Shown piece by piece: positions 51,207 through 61,300 of a DNA stretch of 64,000 nucleotides. The notes under the pieces were generated by a model that was given only the letters and a program-made list of their open reading frames with translations, searched no databases and was not told the origin of the DNA. A program made the position numbers and the translations under genes. The DNA is from Singulisphaera sp. GP187. GTDB taxonomy: Bacteria > Planctomycetota > Planctomycetia > Isosphaerales > Isosphaeraceae. Within the stretch, counting starts at the first letter, position 1. The number at the start of each line of letters is the position of its first letter. Location of the stretch: assembly GCF_900129635.1 (NCBI RefSeq), contig NZ_FSRB01000002.1, positions 2,074,727-2,138,726 of the forward strand. The letters are read 5' to 3'.

Positions 51207-53056
51207 GGCTCTCCTTGCGGTAAAGTGATCACAATCTCGGCGCCCTGGCCGGCGGCTTGGCCCGCGGCGATCTGTCCGCCGTGGGCCTCAATGATCCGCC
51301 GCGCGATCGCCATCCCCAGGCCGGTCCCTTTCGTCTTGGTCGTATAAAAGGGCTCGAAGATCCGCTCGCGGTGTTCCGGCCCGACTCCCGGGCCATTATC
51401 ACGGACGGCGACGCGGAGGAGCGGGACTCCGTCGACCTCGATTCGTGTACAGCCGACCTCGATCTTGACCGGGTCCACGCATGCGGAGAGCGCATTCTCG
51501 AGGATGTTGTGAAAGACTTGCCCGAGGCGAAACGGGTCGACCGCACAGCGCTGGTCGGGATCTTCACCCGACTCCACGAGAGTGACCGCCCGCCCTGCCC
51601 ATTGAGGCTTCAGGTCGGCCCAGGCCTCGCGCCAGATCTCAGCGAGCTTGCACAAACGTCGCTCGAGCCGAATTGGGGCCGCGTAGCCGCGGACGTCCTC
51701 GTAGAGGTGGTGGAGATGATCCTGGGCTTGCTGGAGACGGTCGATCAGGCCGATTGCCTTGGGGCGGTCCTGGACGTGGAGCGCGAGCATTTCGAGGCAG
51801 GCCTGGCTCCGCTGGAGCGCGTTGCGGCTCTCGTGCGCCAGGCCGGCGACCATTTCGCCGATGGCGGCCAGGCGTTCCGCATGCAGAGCCCGCTCCTGAG
51901 CCTCCTTCAGGTCTGTGAAATCCTGCCCGAGTGCGAGGACGCCGACAATCTTCCCCTCGGCATTCTTGAGGACGCGATTGGACCAGCGAATCTCCCGCTC
52001 TCGCCCGCTCTTGGTCACGATCGCGTTGGCCGTGCCGTTAGTTTCGACCTCGTCGAGGGTCTTTCGGAAGACTTCCCGGATCCGAACCCGATCGCGACGA
52101 GGTAAGAGGGTCTCGAAGAAGTCTTGGCCGAGGACTTCCTCTGCGCGGTAGCCGGAGAGATCCTCGGCAAAGTGGTTGTAGCGGACGATCCGGCCCTCCG
52201 GACTGAGCAGAACGACCACGGCCGGGGCCGCGTCGATCAGGCCTTCCGCGAGGTCGCGCTCGCGACGCAGTTCCTCCTCCGCCCGCTTGCGCTCGGTGAT
52301 ATCGCGATAAATGATGACCGCGCCTTTGATGACTCCGTCGACGCAGATCGGGCTTGCGTTCACGCTCATCCAGCGACCCGAGTGCGGCTCCAACCGCCTG
52401 ACGAACACCTCCTCGTCGGTGACCGGTTCGCGCCTCAGCGCTCGGGCGAGCGGCGGTTCCCGGCGCGAATCCGTGGACGCGGCGTCGGGTCGGTAGGCCT
52501 TCCCCAGCGCGCCCCATTCCTCGGGGGGAGCGCCCACCCTCAGCGGTCCGATGAGCCGCTCGACAGCCGGGTTGGAGAGCAAGACCCTGCCCTGGACGTC
52601 CACGACGATAATGGCGTCGGTGGCGTTTTCGAGGAGCGACCGGATGATCTCTGCCTGCCGCTTCAGTTTGTCGCCGGTCCCCTGAATCTTGGCGATTCGT
52701 CCAAGCCTGGTACGGAGGTCGTCCGGGTCAATCGGCTTGAGGATGTAGTCGGTCGCCCCGTGGCGCAACGCCGAGACCGCCCCCTGCAGGTCGAGATAGC
52801 CGGTCACGATGATGACGGCCGCGTCGGGCGCTACCCGCCTGAGCCGGGGCAACAACTCGTCGGCCGTGGTGTCGGGGAGCCTGCGATCGAGGATGATGGC
52901 CGAGATCGAGGCCCAGTTGTCCCGTGCCATGGCCTCGGCGGCCGACGTGGCCACTTCAACCCGATGATCGTCCAACTCGAGGATGTCGCGCAGGTTGGCC
53001 CGGGTGTCCGCGTCATCCTCAATGACCAGGATGTGAAGTGATCTCACCGTTTCCAT
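51203..53056 (-). CDS. Receiver-PAS-PAS histidine kinase
   Basis: A 617-residue cytoplasmic hybrid protein. Order: receiver (Asp57 in ILDRRLPD, KPID), PAS 1 (about 140-260, ending YRDITERKRAEEEL), PAS 2 (about 275-385, ending GQDFTDLKEAQERA), dimerisation helix with GLAHESRNALQRS (His408) and an ATPase domain with NILENAL, DNGPGVG and GTGLGMAIARRI. No transmembrane segment. The receiver at the N-terminus suggests it takes a phosphate from another kinase, probably the globin kinase encoded just upstream, then signals to the ANTAR protein. The ATG at 53056 is used; an upstream TTG at 53101 is possible. Confidence 0.91.
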   Translation of the reverse strand: METVRSLHILVIEDDADTRANLRDILELDDHRVEVATSAAEAMARDNWASISAIILDRRLPDTTADELLPRLRRVAPDAAVIIVTGYLDLQGAVSALRHGATDYILKPIDPDDLRTRLGRIAKIQGTGDKLKRQAEIIRSLLENATDAIIVVDVQGRVLLSNPAVERLIGPLRVGAPPEEWGALGKAYRPDAASTDSRREPPLARALRREPVTDEEVFVRRLEPHSGRWMSVNASPICVDGVIKGAVIIYRDITERKRAEEELRRERDLAEGLIDAAPAVVVLLSPEGRIVRYNHFAEDLSGYRAEEVLGQDFFETLLPRRDRVRIREVFRKTLDEVETNGTANAIVTKSGREREIRWSNRVLKNAEGKIVGVLALGQDFTDLKEAQERALHAERLAAIGEMVAGLAHESRNALQRSQACLEMLALHVQDRPKAIGLIDRLQQAQDHLHHLYEDVRGYAAPIRLERRLCKLAEIWREAWADLKPQWAGRAVTLVESGEDPDQRCAVDPFRLGQVFHNILENALSACVDPVKIEVGCTRIEVDGVPLLRVAVRDNGPGVGPEHRERIFEPFYTTKTKGTGLGMAIARRIIEAHGGQIAAGQAAGQGAEIVITLPQGEP

Positions 53057-53181
53057 TGTTGCTGACTTCGGTACCTTGGTCAATGGCTCCAGGGTCTCCA
53101 ACCGCCGCGAGTTGTCCCATGGTTGATCGTTGTCGGCGTCGGCGCCCTTGACCCACCTTGAGCGTCAACGTCAAGTTCCCG

Positions 53182-54387
53182 TCAGGGCGGCCTGCGATCG
53201 AGTCGGACCGGCCCAGTCTCGCTCGGGGAGGGGGACGCCAGCAGACTCACCGTGAAAACGCTGCCAAGGCCAGGCTCGCCCTCCACTCGCAACCCTCCTC
53301 CACACTTATCAAGGATCGTCCGGACGATGGCAAGGCCGAGGCCCAGCCCGCGCGGCTTGGTCGAGTAAAGCGGTTCCATGATCTTGAGCCGATCCGCCGT
53401 CGTGATGCCGACCCCCGTATCGGCGATCGCCACCTCCACGGTTCCGTCGACCTCACGGCCTGAGATCGTCAGCAGGCCGCTCGGGGCCATGGCATCGCGC
53501 GCATTGCGGATCAGGTTGCCGAAGACGATTCGGAGTTGGTCCGCGTCCGCCAGCGCGGGGGCGAGCGATGCAGGCAGCTCGACTTCGACCTTGATGCCAG
53601 GCCCCGGTGGGTCGGCCTCGAGTGCCTCATTCACACAAGCTGCCACGAGAGTCGGCCGCAGGCTGGGCATAGGCATTCTGGCGAAGTTCGCGAGCGTCGT
53701 GATCACGCCGTCGGCCAACCCCACTTGCCGATCGATCCGGAGCAAATGTTCGGCGAGTTTCTCGGGCGTTGGGCTTGGGCCGTTGAGGAGATAATAGACC
53801 GAGGTTTTGACCACGTTGAGCGGGTTACGCAACTCATGGGCTACCCCGCCCGCGACCTGGCCGAGGGTCGCCAGTCGCTCGGTGCGCTGGAGTCGCAACG
53901 CGGATTCGGCTTGATAGGCCACCTCGATGATGGCCAGGTCGAGGTCGAGCAGCGTGTTCAAGGAGCGGTTCGTTTCCTTGAGCAGCGAAAGATCTCCCTC
54001 CCACCTCCCCTGGAGGATTCGGTCCAGGCCCGAGCGGAGTCGGGATAGAGCCACGTTAGTGTAGACCTGGTCGAGGCCGATTTCGACGTGGCGCCAGCCG
54101 ACCCGCCAGCGGCGCTCGACGTACGACGCGTCGTACCGGCCGGCAAGCAACTCGCGGACCCACTGCAGCAAGGTGCACTTGAGGCGGTCGATCTGGGCTT
54201 GGCCGCCTGTGATCACTTTGAGGACCGCGGGATGGCGCTCGATCTGGTTGTAGAAGTCATTGATGAGGGCGGGGAGTTCAGGATCGAGCCGCGCGGCGAC
54301 GGCCCCGATTCGCCGAGCATCCTCGTCGGTCCAACCCACGTAGGACTGCAACTCCCGGTAACGATCGAAGAGCCGATCCGGGTTCAT
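53182..54387 (-). CDS. Globin-coupled sensor histidine kinase
   Basis: A 401-residue cytoplasmic protein. Residues 15-125 form a sensor-globin/protoglobin domain: WTDEDARRIGAVAARL, then YVERRWRVGWRHVEIGLDQV, where His100 is the expected proximal haem ligand. A linker helix leads to HisKA with GGVAHELRNPLN (His184) and an ATPase domain (NLIRNARDAM, DTGVGI, GLGLGLAIVRTI). It should sense oxygen, NO or CO through haem and phosphorylate the receivers encoded next. The ATG at 54387 is preferred over a TTG at 54393. It heads a three-gene operon. Confidence 0.91.
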   Translation of the reverse strand: MNPDRLFDRYRELQSYVGWTDEDARRIGAVAARLDPELPALINDFYNQIERHPAVLKVITGGQAQIDRLKCTLLQWVRELLAGRYDASYVERRWRVGWRHVEIGLDQVYTNVALSRLRSGLDRILQGRWEGDLSLLKETNRSLNTLLDLDLAIIEVAYQAESALRLQRTERLATLGQVAGGVAHELRNPLNVVKTSVYYLLNGPSPTPEKLAEHLLRIDRQVGLADGVITTLANFARMPMPSLRPTLVAACVNEALEADPPGPGIKVEVELPASLAPALADADQLRIVFGNLIRNARDAMAPSGLLTISGREVDGTVEVAIADTGVGITTADRLKIMEPLYSTKPRGLGLGLAIVRTILDKCGGGLRVEGEPGLGSVFTVSLLASPSPSETGPVRLDRRPP

Positions 54388-54872
54388 TCCCAAGACCTCA
54401 GGCCCACACGCCGCTCCCTTTCAATTCCAAAACATTGCCCCCTCCCCGCCTGGGGCGGTTGCGTGGGCTCACTTGACCCGGGTCGGATTGTCCGTCGCGA
54501 ACCATCCGACCGATAAAGACCAATCTACTCGAAGTCCTGGGCTGAGGAAAACAGTTCTAACGGATTGGAGAAGCTCAGCCGCCGCCGCCCGGGAAGACTA
54601 AAGACCTTTGAATCATGCCCGCTTGACACATGCTGACTGCGCCGTTACGATGAGTTTGTCATTGCTCGTGAGGGGTAATGGCTCGAGGCTATGGTGGCCC
54701 CGCCCTGCGAATTGAGGCAAGGCCGGGGCCGTTTGTTTGCGCCTTGCCCGCATTTCCGACGAACGGAGACCCGGAGCGTTCTGCGTTCCGGTCCAGCACA
54801 CCGCGGCAATGGCTGCCGCCCCGGGTCCCCAGCGATGGTTCTCCATCCCTTGGGGGGACAGGAGGAGGCACC
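54388..54872. other. Divergent intergenic region
   Basis: About 485 bases between the globin kinase and the BON gene. No gene or clear promoter boxes; the Shine-Dalgarno GGAGGAGG just before 54873 belongs to the BON gene. Confidence 0.4.
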
Positions 54873-55292
54873 ATGACCATTTCATTGAGTCCAACCAGTG
54901 ATCGCGAACCACAGGCACGCCCGGGGCCATCGCTTGAAGTCGGCCTTGGCCATGAGGCCGAGCGTCGACTTTGCGAGAGTGGTTACCTGGCTCTGCGCGA
55001 CGTTTCCGTTTCGTCGGAATCCCACGCGGGGACTTTGTGGCTGCGCGGGCGTTTGCCCACCTACTACCTCAAGCAGGTCGCCCAGTCGATCGTCTCCGAA
55101 ATCGAAGGCGTGAACCAGGTTGTCAATCATATTGATGTCGTCGCGCCCGCGGGCCGTTCGCCGCTCGGCCACGAGGCGGAGGGAACTCTGGACACGACCG
55201 GGTCGAACGCGTTGGCACGGACGCTCCAGCCATGGGAGGCATCGAGCCCGTTCGCATCCCCGGAGGGGAACTGGGCGCGAAGCTGGTCCTGA
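54873..55292 (+). CDS. BON-domain protein
   Basis: A 139-residue protein whose core, GHEAERRLCESGYLALRDVS followed by LWLRGRLPTYYLKQVAQSIV and VNQVVNHIDVV, is a BON domain, a phospholipid- or surface-binding fold. No signal peptide is visible. The ATG at 54873 has GGAGGAGG seven bases upstream; the longer frame from 54678 is rejected. The end overlaps a CsrA-like sequence in another frame. Confidence 0.82.
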   Translation: MTISLSPTSDREPQARPGPSLEVGLGHEAERRLCESGYLALRDVSVSSESHAGTLWLRGRLPTYYLKQVAQSIVSEIEGVNQVVNHIDVVAPAGRSPLGHEAEGTLDTTGSNALARTLQPWEASSPFASPEGNWARSWS

Positions 55293-55510
55293 GTCGCAAG
55301 TTGAACGAACCAATCATGATCGATGGCGCCCGTTGTGGCACGGTGGTTCTGTTCGCTCATCAGGCACCCCGGCGGAACTTGGCCCCGTTGTCTGCTCCTT
55401 TGAACGTGAAGGTTCCCTCCCCTGCCCCTTCGGTTGTCTCCAACCCAACCGACCTGAAGCTTGGGCGAACGGGAGCGGATGGATCGCGGGCCGAGAGTCC
55501 ACGGCACTAG
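55232..55510 (+). pseudogene. CsrA relic with lost start codon
   Basis: The frame contains LVLSRKLNEPIMIDGA, a clear match to the N-terminus of CsrA, then a diverged remainder ending in APLNVKVP where CsrA has EAPxxVxV. In intact CsrA the leucine is preceded by the initiator ATG; here that codon is AAG (55280-55282). A good Shine-Dalgarno, GGAGGGG, still lies 11 bases upstream. An ATG at 55232 could give a 92-residue protein with an unrelated N-terminus, so expression of an altered form cannot be excluded. It overlaps the BON gene by 61 bases. Confidence 0.6.
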
Positions 55511-55563
55511 AAGTGCGTGCAAGATGACTCCAGGAGATTGTTGGTTTCGCGGAGAATTTTGCC

Positions 55564-55905
55564 ATGCGGACTGACCAGTGTCACTTGATCGTGGAAGACG
55601 CGCTCTGTGCGAGTTGTTCGGTGCACACGACGCGTGTGCATCACAGTGACTTTCCAGAGATCAGGGCCGAGTGCGGCTCGGTCGCGGACGGGGTCGCCTT
55701 ACTTGTTAAGCATTTGAAATGTGCGCGGGAGAATGCTCAAAGCAACTGGCGTCACGAGTTGATCGATCGAGCCATTGCCGACGCGACCGAGTTCCTCAAT
55801 GCGATGGCCGAGGCCGGACCGAACCACGAGGCGTTTTGCCGGTGTGTGGCCCGGATTCCCGACCAAATCGAACCCATGCTCCCCGAACGCAGTACGTCTC
55901 TCTGA
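55564..55905 (+). CDS. Small hypothetical protein
   Basis: This 113-residue frame has a Cys/His-rich start (HLIVEDALCASCSVHTTRVH) and a helical second half (ARENAQSNWRHELIDRAIAD, ATEFLNAMAEAG). GGAGA lies nine bases before the ATG. Cysteines at about positions 15 and 18 could bind a metal with nearby His residues. No family is recognised. It follows the CsrA relic in the same direction. Confidence 0.6.
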   Translation: MRTDQCHLIVEDALCASCSVHTTRVHHSDFPEIRAECGSVADGVALLVKHLKCARENAQSNWRHELIDRAIADATEFLNAMAEAGPNHEAFCRCVARIPDQIEPMLPERSTSL

Positions 55906-56171
55906 GCTGTCCCGGTTCCACTTGCCCGGTCGAATTCCTGAGCCTTCACGGGATCGATGGTCATCGATCAACTTGGAATGGTTCCATGGCCGACAGGCGA
56001 GTCCCCATCAGGTTTGGGGCTTCGATGTCGGACCGCTGGTCCCGCGGGGGGCTGATCCCCGGATCGGTGCGCGGTCTCGCCGCTCGGACAACACTTTGTC
56101 CGGGCCACCTACCCAACGCCGGGCAGAAAACCCGGCAACGTGACGATACTCACCGATTTTCCCGACTTTGC

Positions 56172-56250
56172 CAGCCCCGGAGGGGCGACCATTCCTACGA
56201 CCCAGGGCGCGAGTCCTAGGTAGGAACGGTCGCCCCTTCGGCGTTGCATG
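56172..56250. repeat. Palindromic repeat, same family as 37.5 kb
   Basis: GGGGCGACCATTCCTAC (56182-56198) and GTAGGAACGGTCGCCCC (56220-56236) are inverted copies with one mismatch. The flank ends in ACTTTTCTGA (about 56262-56272), matching the terminus of the element at 37451-37760. Confidence 0.65.
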
Positions 56251-57054
56251 CCGCAGAGATTACTTTTCTGAATCACAATTAGACAAAGTCGCATTTTGAG
56301 TTGACGTCAGGGTTGGCACGGCTCGCTCCCAGGATCCAAGGACTCGCAGTCCCAAAACTGCGTGAAACTTGGGGACTGCCGACGTCGCTGGACCCCCGTC
56401 CGAAAAAAAATCTGAAAAAGAATCGAACCGAGATTGATCAGTTTCACACGCCTGACGTATATTCGTCTCATACTAGAGGCCACCGAGTCGAGTAAGTTCT
56501 CTGCAAATACATAATGGGGGTAGGATTCGGGAGCGCAGACGCCGGCCGTCGTGTTTCAAAGACCCCGCGGACCTCATCTCCCAAAATTGCAGAAAGGTTG
56601 ACCACACAAACGAGCCGATGGAATGATTTGTCCCCCGGGCCTCAACGGGTGTTGGCGGCTTGAAACCCATGCCCGCTGTTCGAATTTTGACTGCCACTTG
56701 GGGAGGAGCAATCCTCTTCCTTCGTTCCGCTGCTTTGAAATATCGGAACTTCGGTTCCGAATATGAAATTGGTGAGTATGGATTCTACGAGGAGCCAGAG
56801 CCAATTTCAGGCCATTCGTTGCCCACGGCAATCGCCACATGATGCGATTGTCGCGGTCCTGCACGCTCCGCTGAGATGGAGTATTTCTTATTCATGTTCA
56901 GATGAGCGATAAAAAATGATGTTCGGTTAACGATTAAGGCCAGTTCTCCCTTCATAGGCCACTCGCGATCTGCGAAAGCGGCTTGATGCGCCCACTGAGG
57001 TCAGACAGCGTCCATGATTCTTTCCTTCTCTTCCAATCCCGAGGGGGTTCCCCG
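56251..57054. other. Long intergenic region before DUF1559 copy 2
   Basis: No credible gene in 800 bases. TTGATC at about 56435, 18 bases and TATATT at about 56459 follow two A-tracts and may be a promoter, which would leave a leader of almost 600 bases. A short stem GGAAC/GTTCC lies at about 56743-56756. The end holds GAGGGGG, which serves the next start. Confidence 0.4.
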
Positions 57055-58152
57055 ATGAGAAGTAAGAGGCGAGGTTTCACGCTGATCGAACTGCTGGTCG
57101 TGATCGCCATTATCGCCGTTCTGATTGCCCTGCTGCTCCCCGCCGTCCAGGCGGCGCGAGAGGCGGCCCGGCGATCGCAGTGCGTCAACAATTTGAAGCA
57201 GTTCGGACTTGCGCTCCACAATTACCATAATGTCAACAACAGCTTCCCGATGGGGTCCGGCAGCGGTGTGCTCGCGCCGGCGACGATGACTTACCAGGCC
57301 AAGGAGTGCTGGAGTTCTCACGCGTCGTTGCTCCCTCTGTTGGAGCAGACTGCGCTCTATAACGCGATCAACTTCAACTTTACCTGCGATTCGACGGGCT
57401 ATCCGACTGCGTACCCCAACTACACCGTCTTTCACACGCAGGTGCTTACGTTCCTCTGCCCCTCGGATCCCAACGGGCCGACATTGGCGAACGATGGCAC
57501 CGCGGGCAATAATTGCTATTTCGCCTCCATCGGGGCCACGACCGACATCCTCGGCGGTAGCGGCTCGAATACCAATACCGCGACGCCGAGCCTGGCCACG
57601 GTCCCGACCACCGGGCTGTTCGCGTTCCAGCAATCCAAGACGATCGCCAGCGTCATTGATGGGACGTCCAACACCATCGCCTATTCCGAATCGACGGTGG
57701 GGAGCACGTCGGCACGACCGAAATCGAAGTTGGTGGGACTGGTCGGCGTCCCGCTCCAGACCGGAGCGACCGGGGCCGTCCAATACAACGCTTTCACGAA
57801 TCCGGCCGGCGTGAAGGCCGGCATTGCGGCGTGCTCACAGACCTGGAACACCTTGGCAAAGACTCCCGACCTCCAGCGCGGCGACAATTGGTGCCAGGGA
57901 GGGATGTGCGCAACCTTGTTCAATACCATCGTCCCACCCAACGGCGAATCGGATGAGTGGGCCTACTGCGGCTTTCTCGCATCCGGGGCGTGCTCGAATA
58001 TCAGCAACGCGGATAGCTACCATTCCGGTGGAGTGAATGTGCTCATGGCCGACGGCCACGTCCAGTTCATGAAGGACTCAACCAATCAGACCACCTGGTG
58101 GAGCCTGGGGACAATTGGCGGCGGCGAAGTGATCAGCAGCGACGCCTTTTGA
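57055..58152 (+). CDS. DUF1559 pseudopilin-like protein, copy 2
   Basis: A 365-residue protein begins MRSKRRGFTLIELLVVIAII with a prepilin-type cleavage site, then LLPAVQAAREAARRSQCVNN, the DUF1559 signature, and ends with YHSGGVNVLMADGHVQFMKD. It is a paralogue of the gene at 46.0 kb but has no lipoprotein gene after it and a different upstream region. GAGGGGG eight bases before the ATG supports the start. Confidence 0.95.
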   Translation: MRSKRRGFTLIELLVVIAIIAVLIALLLPAVQAAREAARRSQCVNNLKQFGLALHNYHNVNNSFPMGSGSGVLAPATMTYQAKECWSSHASLLPLLEQTALYNAINFNFTCDSTGYPTAYPNYTVFHTQVLTFLCPSDPNGPTLANDGTAGNNCYFASIGATTDILGGSGSNTNTATPSLATVPTTGLFAFQQSKTIASVIDGTSNTIAYSESTVGSTSARPKSKLVGLVGVPLQTGATGAVQYNAFTNPAGVKAGIAACSQTWNTLAKTPDLQRGDNWCQGGMCATLFNTIVPPNGESDEWAYCGFLASGACSNISNADSYHSGGVNVLMADGHVQFMKDSTNQTTWWSLGTIGGGEVISSDAF

Positions 58153-58216
58153 GGTCGATCAAGTCCCCTGAATCGTTGGCCAGGATCGAGAGCTGTCGCC
58201 CTCGGTCCTCACTCCC

Positions 58217-58309
58217 GCGGTTTACCAACGCGATGCACTCGCCCATACCGGTTTTAGCCCCGTTGGGGCTAAAATCGGCGTGAGCGTGCGCCATGCGTTG
58301 GTAAACCGC
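58217..58309. repeat. Nested palindromic repeat
   Basis: Outer arms GCGGTTTACCAACGC and GCGTTGGTAAACCGC enclose an inner stem TTTTAGCCCC/GGGGCTAAAA. The 93-base element lies between the DUF1559 gene and the ankyrin gene, with 17 bases left before the latter's start. It may end the upstream transcript or be a mobile palindromic unit. Confidence 0.7.
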
Positions 58310-58326
58310 TGTAGGAGATGATTGCA

Positions 58327-61300
58327 ATGATCCTCCACGACGCGGCACGGTGCGGCGACGCGGCGACGATCCGCGACTTGATCGACGCGGGAGCCTCTGC
58401 CGAGGTCCGCGATGACGAAGGACGAACGCCGCTCCTGCTCGCGGCCGAGGCGGGGCACCTCGCCGCGGTGCGGGCCCTGGTTGAGGCAGGAGCCGAGGTC
58501 GACGCACCGGCCCTACCGCCCGGCGAGGATTCGAATGATCCGCCGGCAGAGCCGATCCTGCCGGTCGTCTGCCGCCGGGGCCTGATCGATCGGGTCTGGC
58601 CCCTACTGTACGGCCAGGCAACGGTCCGAGAGCGGAGAAAGGGGAACCCGGACGGTCCGACCCCCCTGATGACCGCCGCAGCCGCAGGGCACGAGGCGGT
58701 CGTTGCGTGGCTGCTCGCCGCCGGCGCCGACGTCAACCGGCGCGACCGCGATGGCTTCACGGCCCTGGCCTACGCCGCGGCCTTCGATCATGCAGCAATC
58801 GTCCACGCCCTGATTCGGACCGGCGCCGACCTCGACCCGGTGGGTCACTATCACATGCGGCCGGTCGGCGTCGCCGCGCTGCTCGGCCAGGCCGGCGCGG
58901 TACGGGCGTTGGTCGAGGCCAGGGCAGACCTGACGGCGGTCGAGAGCTGGCCGGCCTTTTCTCCCCTGCACCTGGCGGTCCGTTACAGCAACGCCGAAAC
59001 GGTGCGTGCGCTGCTCGCCGCCAGCGCCGACACCCGTGCGAAGTTCCTCGACAGCAGGGTGATGGAGATGGCCTTCGACCGCGGCCAGGCCGAGATCATC
59101 ACGGTGCTGGTTACCGGCGGCGCCGACCTCGCCGCCGAGGATTCGCGCCGGCTCACGCCGCTGCTGCGCGCTGTCGCCAAGGGGGACCGAGCGGGCGTAC
59201 ACAGCCTGCTCGCGGCCGGGGCCGACCCGAACTGCGCGGTTACGGGCAAGAAGAAGGAGCCCTACGCGACCCAGGCCCTGCCCGGCGGGGCAACGGCCCT
59301 GCACCTCGCAGCTTGCCGAGAGGAGCCAGAGTTCGTCGTCGACCTGCTCGCCGCGGGGGCCGACCCGACGGCGAGGGATTCACTCGGATTCACCCCGCTG
59401 GCCCTCGTGCTGGCGAGCGGCAATGCCGAGGCCGCGCGGCGCCTGCGTTCGGCCGCGCCCCCCGCCGAGGATGAGGAGTCGCTCCTCCTTGCTTACGAGC
59501 TGGTCGCGGCCGTGCGCCGGGGGGACGAGCCGGCCGTGCGGGAGTTGCTTGCCGCGGGGGTTGATTCGGGGGCGACTATCCCCGACACGTTTAAGTATCA
59601 TTACATCCTGCGTTGTGAAGCGCAGGAGCACTTCGGTGACTTCGACCCGTATCGTGACCGCGGCCCCGGCACTTTCGGCGACGCCGGCCGGTCGGTGTTG
59701 GCACTGGCGATCGAGCGGGGGCATGACGCGATCGCCAATGCCTTGATGGCCGCCGGGGCACCGACCGCGGGGGCCGGCGGGGGCCGGCGGGGGGAGGTCG
59801 GGAAAATCCCTCTGGCCGTCGCTGCACGCGAGGGGCGGCGCGACGTGGCCGCGGCCCTGCTGATGGCGGGGGCCGACCCCAATGCCCTTGACGACGAGAA
59901 TCGGACCCCCTTATTCCACGCCGCGGGGACCGGCCACGCGGCGATCGTCCGCGACCTGATTGCGGCTGGAGCGAAGGTCAATCTCAAGGACCGCGAGCGT
60001 GGGATGCCGCTCCGCGACGCGGCCGCCGAGGGGCACGCCGACTGCGTCCGCGCCCTGCTGGAGGCGGGCGCGATACCCCGGCCCCACGACCTGTCCCTGG
60101 CGGCGATGGGCGGGCACGTCGAGGCGGCGCTCGTCCTGCACGATGCCCTGTCGGCCCGGGGGATCGAGCTCGAGCCGCAGACGCTGACAATGGCGGTCTG
60201 GTCCGGCTCGGACGAACTCGTGCGGCGGCTGCTCGACGAGGGTTTCGACCCCTCGGCCCGCGACGAGCACGGCACGCCGGCCCTGGCGACGGCTTGCCAC
60301 AAGGCGCTGGGCCTGGTGCAACTCCTCCTCGACGCCGGGGCCGACCCGAACGCCACCGACCGCGAGGGTTCGACGCCCATCGCGTTGGCGGTGATGTTCG
60401 GCGGCCCGGCCGTGCTCCGCCTCCTCCTGGAGCGCGGGGCGAGCCCGGAGGGTCGGCCCGACGGTGTGACGAAGGGGGAGACGCCGTTGATCCGCCTTGC
60501 GGGCAACGGCACGGCGTCGATGGTCGGCTGGCACAAGGACCCCGACGTGTTGGCCCGGGCCTGGGCACGAGACCGGGAGATGATCGGCCTGCTGCTCGAC
60601 CACGGGGCCGACGTCGAGGCCCGCGACCAGGCCGACGGCCGTACCGCCTTGATGCATGCGGTCGAGAAGGGGCACGAGGACATCGTGCGCGCTCTCCTGG
60701 ACGCGGGGGCGGAGGTCGACGCCCGCGACGAGCGGAACGGCCGGACGGCCCTGCACTGGGCCACCCAAGGGGGACGCGCCGGGGCGGTCGAGCTTCTGAT
60801 CGCCGCCGGAGCCGACCCCCTGGCCGCGGACGGCGACGGCCTGACACCTGAGGCCGTCGCCCGCCGCGCCGGGCACGAAGCGCTTGCCCGGGTGCTGCGG
60901 GCCAAGACGGGAGATCGTCCCCGGGGCGGTCGGTCGATGTTGGGCGTTTTGCGGAAGGCCATCGAGGCAGGGGACGCAACGGCGGTTCAGACTGCCTTGG
61001 AGGCGGGGGCCGACGTGAACGCCCGGCTGGCCGGGAAGAAGACCCCCTTGCTGCTGGCCGCGGAGCGGGGGAGCGTCGTGGTCGTCGAGACGCTGCTCGT
61101 CGCCGGGGCCGACCCGAACGTCCGCGACGCCGACGACGCCACGCCTCTGCTGATGGCGATCGAGGCGAAGGGCGCGGAGGTCGTCCGTCTGCTGCTCCGC
61201 GCCGGGGCCGACCCCGACACTGGCTCCCGGCGGCACGGCAACGAGGAGCGGGAGACGCCCCTCATGGTCGCCATCGGCGAAGCGAGTCGGGCCGACGAGA

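Noticed and set aside
54678..54872. Longer start for the BON gene
   Set aside because: The added 65 residues are low-complexity and the ideal Shine-Dalgarno GGAGGAGG lies just before 54873.
56473..56864. Short frames on both strands before DUF1559 copy 2
   Set aside because: No ribosome-binding site, no motif and no conserved composition.
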